From Fragilariopsis cylindrus CCMP1102 (Eukaryota; Bacillariophyta; Bacillariophyceae; Bacillariales; Bacillariaceae), in contig FMBT01000090.1 of the NCBI GenBank assembly GCA_900095095.1, positions 1 through 21,126 on the forward strand: a DNA stretch of 21,126 bases, written 5' to 3'. Of this stretch, positions 8,754-17,806 are shown piece by piece. Position 1 is the first letter of the stretch. Each line of letters starts with the position of its first letter. The notes beneath the pieces were generated by a model, which searched no databases, was not told the DNA's origin, and was given only the letters and a program-made list of their open reading frames with translations. The position numbers and the translations under genes are program-made.

Positions 8754-10514
8754 CTAATTTTTCTTTTTTGTATTATAAAGTTGTTTTGCAACGTGATGTC
8801 CCATTAAATAAGCCGTCATTTGAGTACTAACGCGAGGTAAAGGGACGGCGGACAAGTCGGCGACATGAATATTATCGGAACCAAATACCTTACCCGTGAA
8901 GCACTATCATTAAGGCCTTTGTCGATGACATCACCAAAAATGCACCCCCCAGCGAGATGTTGTTCCGAGAGCAAAGTTTTGTCAGCAAAATGTTTAACGA
9001 ATTCCTTAACCTGACGCCCTTTTTTATAGGGTATTTTGGTGACAAATTGGATAAGAAAACGAACCAAAAATGGGGGTTTACTCCATTCGATTCTAAAAGA
9101 TCGAGATTATCGTTGATCGCTTTTTCAGCAGTAATGGTGTCCTGTTCGTCGTCAAAGAATTGAAGAATAATCTTATTATCCTTCATTTCGTAGTACCCCT
9201 CACGAGTAGCATTGAATTTCACAAGCGAGGTTGTAATCTTGATATCAGCAATCTTATCACCGATGGATTTCCAGCCCTTCAATGTAATTATGTCGACAAT
9301 TACGAACAACACAGTAAAGATATACAGTAGTGTTTGTAGAAGCACTCGAATGGTGTTTGAAAGAAAAGTGTATACGATAGGGTATCTTCCCATGAAACGC
9401 TTGAACGTGTTGAAGGGTAAGAAGCAAAGATACAGGCTCGATATCAGAAACAGCAACCTTAACAACTCTCCGCTAAAATAGTCAATATTAACGAATTAGC
9501 ATCCCCTACGCCATTTGTGCTGCCAGGGATGATCTCGGTACTGAAGAGAGACTGGTAATTGTCAGTTGGACCAACGACTGATTTTTTCTTTTATCAACTA
9601 GGTAGATCCCAAGGGCATGCAGATGTGATCGTTCACACGCTTTCCAATCTTATCGTTACTTTTCGCGAGTACCTCTGTATGCATCAGCAATCGAGGGCTC
9701 TGTGATCCTCCGCACAAAATGACCTTTCCAGTTCCCTTCTTAACTTGATACGTGATCTCTTTGCCGGTATCGATATTCAACACCTTAACACCGGTGCACG
9801 TTGACTTTTCCATCTGCAGTTCTGTAACACGTCTATTCCAACGAAGGTCAACCTTGTTCCATTCTACCAACGAAACGCCACTATGGGTCCGCTGCCCAAA
9901 TTGATTAAATTGTGTGGGAAAAATATACACCTGCTTGGAGTTTTTGTCACCAAAAGGAGATTCGGTCAAACTTGGAATGTTTTTGTCATGTGTTTTTCGG
10001 TTGGAGGCGCGTATCCCGCATTTACGTTATTCTCTATGATATATTTCGCAAATGGCGTTTGATAACCCACTTCAAAGGGGTTAGGACGTTCGAATAATCC
10101 ATTCAACTCAACCTTGCATGTGTTCCAATATCCAATGTCATGTCCAACTTGCTTTGTTAACCATTCCGAACTTTCATGGATCATGGTGTAGTTAATTGAA
10201 CCACCACCACCCATCGTGCGGGCACGTCCAGCAAGTATAGAACGTCCATCGGGTGTAACAGCATTATGTAGCTTGAATATGTCACCCGATGCGTATGTTT
10301 TAGACCAACCATTTTGATGCGTAACATCAGATGTATAAAAATAATTATGACCCTCTTCAAGCACTAATATTTTTAAATTATCATTGTGTTTGTATTTCTG
10401 TATCTCTGATAGGAATCCACAAGCTCCATTTCCGCTACCCACAACGATAATATCAAACTCAGTATCATCAGGGATGGGGTCCTGGATATTCACCGCATTC
10501 TCATTGCGAAACAT
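8754..10514 (-). CDS. GMC-family FAD-dependent oxidoreductase (frame-broken)
   Basis: Members of this family oxidise alcohols with FAD. ATG at 10512-10514. The N-terminus has the dinucleotide-binding DIIVVGSGNGACG (residues 21-33), the FAD-contacting VLEEGHNY (51-58) and a GMC signature, GRARTMGGGGSINYT (96-110). A second FAD-domain segment has KVILCGGSQSPRLL. The C-terminus has EQHLAGGCIFG, with the expected catalytic His, and VADLSAVPLPRVSTQMTAY, closing with a stop at 8754. Total about 586 residues, normal for the family. The coding is split by six offsets near 9970, 9607, 9585, 9474, 9067 and 8896, each fitting exactly one missing base, several at homopolymers. The substrate-domain region carries two strongly hydrophobic stretches (about 9465-9260), suggesting membrane attachment. 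The substrate is unknown; a long-chain alcohol or sterol is possible. Family call is firm, intactness is not. Confidence 0.85.
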
Positions 10515-11301
10515 GATTATTACACTGTTTCTTTCGTTAATACTCTTTGCTTATCTATTTTCTTTTTAGATCTATTATCTCTTATTGAATCAGATGATGA
10601 CGAATCGAATCGATTTTTGTGAGATGCCGTATATTAAACGCTTGCACAGTACTGCTTTGTTTCGATGCAAAAGAATTTCGATGTGCTATGCCGGCAAAAT
10701 TAACACGAATAAACTGTGCATGTACGGGTTGAATGAACAATACGTTATTCGAGTACATTGCAGTAATGAATGTTGTTCGTAGTGCAATTGTAACTATTTT
10801 CGCATACTTTTTACTGTCAATATCGGTCTACGAAATAGGAATGAGAAGATTTGAAAGAGAAGAAGTGAAAAATGAATTTTGTCCGAACTTCTCAGGCCTT
10901 TATGTGCGTTAGTCTATTGTATTAGTGAAAAGAACAATTATTGATCAAAAACAATTCGATCATTGGAGCTTTCTTGGTTCGCCATTGCCAAAAGAATTTT
11001 CTCTTTTTGTTTGTGCAAACTGGATTAATTATTATGAAGTAGGTTGAAGCTACTATGATGCGTCTTTTTGAGTCGCCAAGGCGAGGAAGGAATTCGCGTC
11101 AAAAGAGGGAAAGCATAAAATAATAGGGGGCCGTGAGCAGATGATTCGAGATCCAGAGTTAGTACCCCCAAATAAAAGGATAAATGATTTTTTTTTTAGA
11201 AAAAAAATATATATATTAGCATTCGACCATCACGACAGCTCACAGCTCATCTCGTCGACAGTTCATTGCGTGATGATTTTGTCCTCCCTCAGCATTACAA
11301 T
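10515..11301. promoter_or_regulatory. Divergent upstream region between GMC oxidase and HAD phosphatase genes
   Basis: The two genes point away from each other, so both promoters should lie here. A TATATATATA run at about 11208-11217, after a T/A-rich tract, lies some 85 bases before the HAD start and is the best TATA-like candidate. Nothing equally clear is seen for the minus gene. Short open frames (61-65 codons) in this interval have no recognisable features. Confidence 0.35.
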
Positions 11302-12417
11302 ATGCTGCTACAGTATCATCATCTAACGAAGACAATATCTTATTTCTTGGTAGCCACAGGTAGACATTATTATCGGGACAATCAGTATAATTGCATGACA
11401 AGCGCAAATACAAGAAGTGCAAACAGAATCACTAAGACAACAACTAGTAGCATCATCAGCATGACATCGGCGGCGGCGGCGACAACCACCGCAGATTCTT
11501 CTTCGGAAGAACCATCATCATCAATAATAAGTAACAACATCAAAGCAATATTATTTGATATGGATGGAACTCTCTTGGATACTGAAAGTCTCGCCGACAA
11601 AGCAATATTAATGGCTTTGTTTGGTGGGACACACAACGTCAATAACGCCAGTAGTAGTAGTAGTAGTAGTTCAGAAATCAATGACGATCGTTCTTTTTTG
11701 CCTGAATCGATCCGGTCTAAATCTCCCATGTCGGAATGGAGATTACCATGGGAATTGAAGAAACAAATTCTTGGATTACGTGGAAAAGAATGGGCACCGA
11801 TCTGTTTGAAATGGGCCGCCGAACAGCATTGTTGTGGTGATCCTGATGATTCGTCTTTTCAACTTCCCACAGTTCAGGAATTGATTGATTCATGGGAAGA
11901 TAATTTGAATGGTATGTGCACACAAATCGAGGCCTGTTCAGGCTCTAAAGCCTTAATCGGTGCTATGATAACATCGTCATTATCGTCATCAAAGAACAAG
12001 AAAATCCCTATGGCAATTGCTACCTCTAGTAGAATGTCAGGTGTTGATAAGAAACGGATTCGACATGAACGTAATCTATTCGAGCATATTGATGTAATCG
12101 TTACTGGTGACGATGAGGCAGTTACGAATGGAAAACCAGCACCCGATATCTACATAGAGGCTGCTCGTCGTCTTAACGTCCATCCTACAGAATGTTTGGT
12201 ATTTGAAGATGCACTTTCTGGTGTAAAATCTGGCAAAGCTGCAGGTTGTTACGTCGTTGCTGTTCCTGATTCAAGATTTACAGACGAAGAACGAATAAGT
12301 TTGTTCCAAAACGAGGGTGGAGCTGACGTCGTTTTAAAGAGTTTGTGGGAATTTAATGGACGACCATTTTCTATGGATTTTGATATGAAAGATATTGTAC
12401 AACGAGACGACCAATAA
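11302..12417 (+). CDS. HAD-superfamily (subfamily IA) phosphatase
   Basis: An intact single-exon gene of 371 residues. All HAD motifs are present: nucleophile motif FDMDGTLLDTE (Asp86, Asp88), motif II AIATSS (Ser242), motif III GKPAPDIY (Lys278) and motif IV CLVFEDALSG (Glu302, Asp303). The cap inserted after motif I, with a poly-Ser insert, fits the beta-phosphoglucomutase / pseudouridine-5'-phosphatase / glycerol-3-phosphatase group. It likely hydrolyses a small sugar or nucleotide phosphate; the substrate cannot be read from sequence. The ATG at 11302 gives about 80 residues before the core, Ser/Thr-rich with scattered Arg, possibly an organelle-targeting leader. ATGs at 11395 and 11461 are alternative starts. 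No frame offsets, unlike its neighbours. AATAAA at 12424 follows the stop closely. Confidence 0.9.
   Translation: MLLQYHHLTKTISYFLVATGRHYYRDNQYNCMTSANTRSANRITKTTTSSIISMTSAAAATTTADSSSEEPSSSIISNNIKAILFDMDGTLLDTESLADKAILMALFGGTHNVNNASSSSSSSSEINDDRSFLPESIRSKSPMSEWRLPWELKKQILGLRGKEWAPICLKWAAEQHCCGDPDDSSFQLPTVQELIDSWEDNLNGMCTQIEACSGSKALIGAMITSSLSSSKNKKIPMAIATSSRMSGVDKKRIRHERNLFEHIDVIVTGDDEAVTNGKPAPDIYIEAARRLNVHPTECLVFEDALSGVKSGKAAGCYVVAVPDSRFTDEERISLFQNEGGADVVLKSLWEFNGRPFSMDFDMKDIVQRDDQ
11650..11670 (+). repeat. (AGT)7 microsatellite encoding poly-Ser
   Basis: Seven AGT codons in the cap region of the HAD phosphatase. It lies between motif I and the rest of the cap, where a loop is expected, and it keeps the frame. 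Confidence 0.9.
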
Positions 12418-12423
12418 GATATC

Positions 12424-12429
12424 AATAAA
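12424..12429 (+). terminator. Candidate polyadenylation signal AATAAA
   Basis: A perfect AATAAA six bases after the HAD phosphatase stop codon. Position is unusually close to the stop, but the motif is canonical. Whether it is used cannot be seen from the sequence. Confidence 0.35.
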
Positions 12430-14112
12430 GTTAATCAAAACATCAATAGATTAAGATGACATTCAATATAGGATGGCGGCGACGACTGCGAAAAACGGTA
12501 CCTCTGATGATGACATAAATATAGAAAAACAATCGGGACTGACTGAATTTTTTATGATTATCAAACGATATAGGGGTATATTTTTGTACTTGTCGACATG
12601 TTTGGAAATTATTCATTCATTCATTCATTCATTCACGGGGGCTAATTTTTAAAAAGCTTCGAATCATTCCGGAGGATACTGCAAGAGGTAACTCTTTCGA
12701 TTTACTCACAATGATTAGGGTTTACTTACAATGATGATTCTTAGGGGTGCACGGATTACGACGATGATGCAGATAATGATGATTATGATAATAGTCAATC
12801 TTTCCAATTCAATCCGACATCCACCAAATTTGTCATCTTTTGGATCCCAAAATCTTCATCGTAAACTTTGCATGTTAAATACCATATCATCAAGATCATT
12901 ATAATTTGCAAACCAAAAATTTACATCTCCAAATTGGATTGATGATTCCGATTGTTGTTATTTTTTTTGTGCTAACTTTACATTCAAATTATTTATTATG
13001 GAAAACGTTATTTTGTTTCGATTCAACTTTAACGTTTATACATATATATGAATCTGCTCCTCCAATCAAATCCTATCAGACAATTCTATGCACTTTATAC
13101 AAGTCTTACAAAAAGTTTCCCCATGTTTTTTTGTTGCTGTTGTTGACGATGTTTGCTTTTACTTATTACTGTCGATATCGTTGTCGATGCAGATTTCTTC
13201 GAATTGACTCGTGTAAATAGATTATAATTGTGAGCATGCATTTATCAATCGAATACAGTGCAGGTGAGGGGAGTGACGAAAAATTTGATTGATTCGAGAA
13301 TATAGAAATCAATCCTTTACTTTATGGTTCACCCACCCCCTCTGCTAGCTAGTTCGCTCACTTTCTATGCATACGGGTACCGGATAATTTGGCGCTGTTA
13401 TATTGGACATTCTGCTCGGTTTCGCTTGGGATGTTAACGTTACACCGTACGTCGGTAGTAGTTTTTGAGAGCTTGCATACGACTAGATGGCTACTGTAGG
13501 TTCTGCTTCGCCGATTGGAGGCGAACAGAAAAACAAAATGAAATGAAAAATTAAGCTTTATCATCAAAACCCGAAAATTGTAGAAAACGTGCGCGTGACG
13601 GACAAAGAAATATTTGAGAGCGTCGATATTTTTGGTGTCACCCCAATTCTGATTGGAAACAGCTTTTTCTTGATGACGCGTGTAAGGGCTTACTTTAAGT
13701 GAACGATACATTTTCAATTTGGCTTATATTCCTACGTCCTCCGGTAGTTGAAATTGATTCTAGTTCAATTTCGTAGGAGAGATTCATTCGCGATAAGATT
13801 CGATTAAATGTTGGCTATGCAATTACGTATGAGCTGTTCGAGAATGCAGAGAAAACGTATTTTCTTTGACACTCAATGATAAAAAAAATTGTGAACGGTT
13901 TCATCTGTTTTCTGTCATGTACTTCGAAGTATAATGATGCATGCAATAATATAAGCAATAAGCCAACGAAAGAAGAAAAGAAGACACGACCAACGTTCTT
14001 TACTAACGTTAGTCTGCTCATGGGTGTATCAATATCGAAAGAACTCTGAATAGAACTGTCTACGGATTCATAATAAAAAGCAAGACGACTAACACAAAAC
14101 ACAAGAAATAAT
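12430..14112. other. Intergenic region, 1.7 kb
   Basis: No gene can be supported. Minus-strand frames at 13358-13717 and 13815-14102 start with TTG or GTG and carry no recognisable domain. The interval holds an (ATTC)6 microsatellite, an imperfect duplication of TTTACTNACAATGAT around 12700-12740, and one CTAGCTAG palindrome at 13345-13352. The last 100-200 bases should hold the promoter of the gene starting at 14113, but no clear motif is visible. Confidence 0.55.
12611..12634. repeat. (ATTC)6 microsatellite
   Basis: Six perfect ATTC units in the 3' flank of the HAD phosphatase gene. Confidence 0.95.
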
Positions 14113-15507
14113 ATGGTACAACCAATAGTAAATCATCATGATAGAATTAGAAGAAGCACCGGTAGTATTAAGAAACGCTATAGAACTGCTAGGAGGAGGA
14201 CAAGAATAATACTCAGAACCTCCTACTTGGCTTTGTGCGCTTGTTCTCTTATTCCCTTTACTATTTGTTTCCCTGTCGATGTATCGAGATCAAAATCAAT
14301 GTTGAAGACAATGCCCGTTCAGTCTTCATTACAACAGGTAATGTTACCCTCATCGTCATCTACGTCTCAGTCACTATCACAATCGCAGTCACAATCCCCA
14401 AAGAAGAAGAACAAGAACAAGATCAATAGTGATACAAATATAACTATCACAAACGTACAGCAGCAGCAGCAGCAGCAAAGGCAGCAAGAAAGACAATTAC
14501 TACCACTTCGAACGATAGAATATCGTCGTAGGAAACATGAATGGGCCAAACGATATACTAGTCAACAGGGTTTACGTGAAGCATTTGGTTCGAATCGAAA
14601 TAAATTTTGGGGTGATCTGGATGCAAAAACAGCACGACGTCTCTATAAAAAATTACTCTTTCCAACAGCACTGTCAGAGCTTATTTTAGAATTGGGGGAT
14701 GATGTGATTCGACCAGAAGAATTATCACCATTGGCCTATGAGGCACGTAAGGCAGCAAAGCTGTATGTGAGAGAACGATGTCGAGTTCCATCACGTGTTG
14801 GTGCATATTTATTTGATGGTATACGTCAATTTCGTAAGCATGGCAAATTTCAAATGGATGGTGTTACGTATGAACAATTATGGATTCGTTATTATCACGA
14901 TCATGATATTGATGATCCTGATGACGATGGTGGATTCGGTTCTTTGTTGTTTGGTCACGATGATGATGATATTGATGTCGATGATGATGTCGATGATGAT
15001 GTCGATGATGCGGTGACTGAAGAACAGATCATTATGCGTACCTGTCAAAAAATACTTGAAAAGTCGTATACAACAAATGAAGCAATTGATCGATTTTATC
15101 TGAAGAAATACAATGAGACGAAAGAACAACAAGGCGAATATAACAACAATAGCAATAGCAATATTAGCATCAACGACGATGACAATGATGACAATTACAA
15201 AATCACCATCAAAGATCGTATCGTACGAGGAGGACGAACACAACAAAGATGGAGGAGAAGGAGAGGACGTGTTGATCGTTACAATGATCTTCTTTTAGAG
15301 AGGATAACAAATACCCTCGAGAGGGATGTGCGTAAATTATTACTGTCCTACTCTTCGCCATCTGAAAATGAAGATGATATTGTGAACCATCGTCTTCGTG
15401 ATGGAGAGGGAATTGGAATTGATAACGAATATGATAAACGAAATAACATCAATTACAACAACAGTAACAACACAAAGACAATGAGATGTTGTCATCTCGA
15501 AGAATGA
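14113..15507 (+). CDS. Conserved diatom-type protein with RRKHEWAKRYTS / FGSNRNKFWGDLD domain
   Basis: A 464-residue frame from the ATG at 14113. The N-terminus is very basic (residues 11-36, many Arg/Lys), followed by a hydrophobic segment (about 37-55), so it may be a signal anchor. A Ser/Gln-rich linker with a poly-Gln run (about 116-122) follows. The core, residues about 136-262, reads RRRKHEWAKRYTS, AFGSNRNKFWGDLD, ARRLYKKLLFP, LSPLAYEARKAAKLYVRERC and FDGIRQFRKHGKF; I associate this type of core with proteins of unknown function in diatoms. An Asp-rich stretch (265-300) and an Asn-rich tail follow. The stop at 15505-15507 may be artificial: one missing base would continue the protein to 15719. 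Function unknown. Confidence 0.75.
   Translation: MVQPIVNHHDRIRRSTGSIKKRYRTARRRTRIILRTSYLALCACSLIPFTICFPVDVSRSKSMLKTMPVQSSLQQVMLPSSSSTSQSLSQSQSQSPKKKNKNKINSDTNITITNVQQQQQQQRQQERQLLPLRTIEYRRRKHEWAKRYTSQQGLREAFGSNRNKFWGDLDAKTARRLYKKLLFPTALSELILELGDDVIRPEELSPLAYEARKAAKLYVRERCRVPSRVGAYLFDGIRQFRKHGKFQMDGVTYEQLWIRYYHDHDIDDPDDDGGFGSLLFGHDDDDIDVDDDVDDDVDDAVTEEQIIMRTCQKILEKSYTTNEAIDRFYLKKYNETKEQQGEYNNNSNSNISINDDDNDDNYKITIKDRIVRGGRTQQRWRRRRGRVDRYNDLLLERITNTLERDVRKLLLSYSSPSENEDDIVNHRLRDGEGIGIDNEYDKRNNINYNNSNNTKTMRCCHLEE
14458..14475 (+). repeat. (CAG)6 microsatellite encoding poly-Gln
   Basis: Six CAG codons plus neighbouring CAA form a Gln run between the hydrophobic N-terminus and the conserved core of the 14113 gene. 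The frame is kept. Confidence 0.9.
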
Positions 15508-15719
15508 CACAACAAGAATATCATTCTTTAAAATTATTTGCAAAGGCTAGAAAATATTCCCAACAACAACAAAAACTTTCGATTGATGCAACGAAAGCTG
15601 TACATTTTAGCGATGATAATGATGATGATGATGATGATGATAGTAGCAAGAAAGACATTATCTCGTTGCGAGGTGGAGAGATAATAACAATGCAATATTC
15701 AACATCAGTTTCAAGATGA
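15487..15719 (+). CDS. Probable C-terminal extension of the 14113 gene, one base out of frame
   Basis: The frame overlapping the stop of the 464-residue protein encodes MTQQEYHSLKLFAKARKYSQ, then Gln, a poly-Asp run, and KKDIISLRGG before a stop at 15719. Its composition continues the upstream tail. One extra base near 15498-15502 (CTCGAAGAATGACAC) would fuse the two into a protein of about 535 residues. An independent small gene is less likely, since it has no spacer of its own. Confidence 0.55.
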
Positions 15720-17806
15720 AACTATAAGGTTAACATCAAGTCCACAATCATTCCACCGTGGGAGGTTTCCGTACACGAGAAGGTTCATTTGTGTCACAAA
15801 GACTATGACAATGCTATTGTAAATGGCCTATGAATACTTTTTGTATCGTATACGTTAACGTTGGTGTTGTTGGGACTTGACCCTGGTTATTCCTACTACC
15901 ACTCATTGCAACCATGCCTCTTTGTTGCTTGCATTTGCATTGCTATTTGCTGCAAGACCACCAATAATAAACTTTGCTTTAATTTGCAGTCGTCGAATCG
16001 ATTCTAAACGTTTTTTTTCATTCGTACTATTGCAACGTCATTCATTCTTATTCCAGCATTCTGAAGTTATTGTTGTTGCTGATCCTGCTGTTGCTGTTGC
16101 TGATGCTGATGATGCAGTTTTTGACCTTGACGTTGTTGTTGACGTGTATAGTATCTCATACATTTTGAGATATCAGACAATAGATCTCCTGGTCTTAGAT
16201 GGATGAAAAAAACATACTATTGCAGAGGATCAGAAACAACGAAGTGTAATGAAGTGTAATGAAACATCGATTTTTCTCTACCACTAAGTCAAGTATGGAT
16301 GTTAAATCAAACGAATGGAAACTGGAAACGCTAGCTAGCAGTACGAATTCTTCGACCCAAATAGGATGACTGTTGCTACCTTTATATTAACTAATTACAA
16401 CCTTTTCACATGCCATTTTGAACCTTTGACTACTATTATTACTCAATCACACCCATATTATAGATATTTATCAGACCAGAAATCACTCTAAATCTAATGG
16501 ATGGGTAGCTTCAGAAGATAGACAGGAAAGAAGAACAGTATAGTATGATGAGAAGAGGTCGTTGCAACATTGAGTAGTAAACAAAAAATTCAAGCAGGAA
16601 GATAAGTCACACTGATGTAATAATTGCATAGCTAGTTGCTAATGACAGCTCCAATAGCAAACGTTACTTTGATGGTAATATCCACATAAATCTAGCCATG
16701 CATTGTATGTGTCAAATGCATTTAAAGCAATTGATTTTCTGTGAAGAGCTGAATAACTTATTCACGTACTTACCTAATACTATTTTATTCATATTGGTGA
16801 TGATGTTGGTATTAGTAGAGAAGATTTCTGTGTTCTATTTGGCAGGCATTTTTTGACTATTCCTCCTGAGAATATAATGTGATTCAACTCACCTTGCTTT
16901 TTTCTCATGGAAACTTTTAGATGGAATGATCAAACACGACTCTTTTGAGAGGGCAGAGAAGATAGTTTTATCAGCTGACAATGACTTTAATCTTGTCACG
17001 CATGCCATTGGTGTTCCAAACACAAGTGGGTTTCTTCAATTTGCTGTAATCCTGGCAAGTTTTGTAATTACGAAACCAAGCACTCTTCGATTTGACATTA
17101 AGAAAAGTTTTCGCTGGATCTACAAGATTGTTCAGGATCAGATTTGTTCAGGATCGTCTAAGCATAAAAACACCATTAACATTTTCAGATAATGAGCCAC
17201 CCACATTTTGGAATGTCGGAATTCCGGGTAAAACTCATATGCGAATGGTTGGGGCGCAAACATGTTTGCTTACGGCTTTGATGAACGATTCTTGAAGCAT
17301 ATTGTCTACTATACCACAAATGTGTCGCATATCACTGGTGGATGTTATCCTGTACCTGTTTATAGTACATCCATTTAATTTTGTTAGTATTCTCTTGGAG
17401 CTACAGCATACAGATACTTTCACAGAATATTGATCTTACTAATACGTGTCTTTTCTTTTTTACTCTGTGAACGGGATTGGCAAGCATCAATTTGAGATCA
17501 AATAGATATAAGCAATAATAAATCGCCAATAATCCCAGACAGCAACAATATTCATCACTCAAGGAGTGTGCTCCAAACATATTCTAGCTAGTGCAGACGG
17601 GAAAGGAAAAGTAAGGATCAAATTAGCCTACAAAGTACTTTCACGATGATCATTCTCAATTTTTTTATCTATGAAGTACATATTTAACGGGTGGAATTTC
17701 TTTCTTTTAGACAAAGTATTAAGTAATATTAGATAATATACATATAGACTAATTACTAGCGTGGTGTTGCTAACATCTGGCATAACTTGAAAGTGAAGTA
17801 GATATT
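15720..17806. other. Intergenic region, 2.1 kb, with a possible decayed gene
   Basis: No intact gene is supported. GTTGCT/GATGCT low-complexity DNA lies at about 16065-16140; its long frames are by-products of the repeat. A 10-base tandem duplication (GAAGTGTAAT) occurs at 16241-16260. CTAGCTAG palindromes lie at 16331-16338 and 17584-17591. The interval 16926-17378 may hold coding remnants, listed separately. Confidence 0.55.
16926..17378 (+). pseudogene. Possible decayed or frame-broken coding region, unrecognised
   Basis: Three consecutive frames look protein-like: one from the ATG at 16926 (FERAEKIVLSADNDFNLVTH and onwards, ending at 17192), one containing EPPTFWNVGIPGKTHMRMVG, and one with GWGANMFAYGFDERFLKHIV that stops at 17378. 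They follow each other with offsets near 17172 and 17230. I do not recognise the family. It could be the tail of a lost gene or chance. Confidence 0.25.

Noticed and set aside
8754..10514. Programmed ribosomal frameshifting as the main explanation for the GMC breaks
   Set aside because: The sites share no slippery heptamer or common stop-adjacent context, and similar offsets occur in unrelated neighbours, so missing bases are more likely.
13358..13717. 119-codon minus frame
   Set aside because: It starts with TTG (first ATG at 13711), has no recognisable motif or neighbour support, and lies in spacer DNA.
13815..14102. 95-codon minus frame just upstream of the 14113 gene
   Set aside because: GTG start, overlaps the expected promoter of the plus gene, and no domain is visible.
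15877..16206. 109-codon plus frame and the Gln-rich minus frame across 16065-16150
   Set aside because: Both follow from the GTTGCT/GATGCT repeat. The minus reading is only about 31 codons of His/Gln and has no context.
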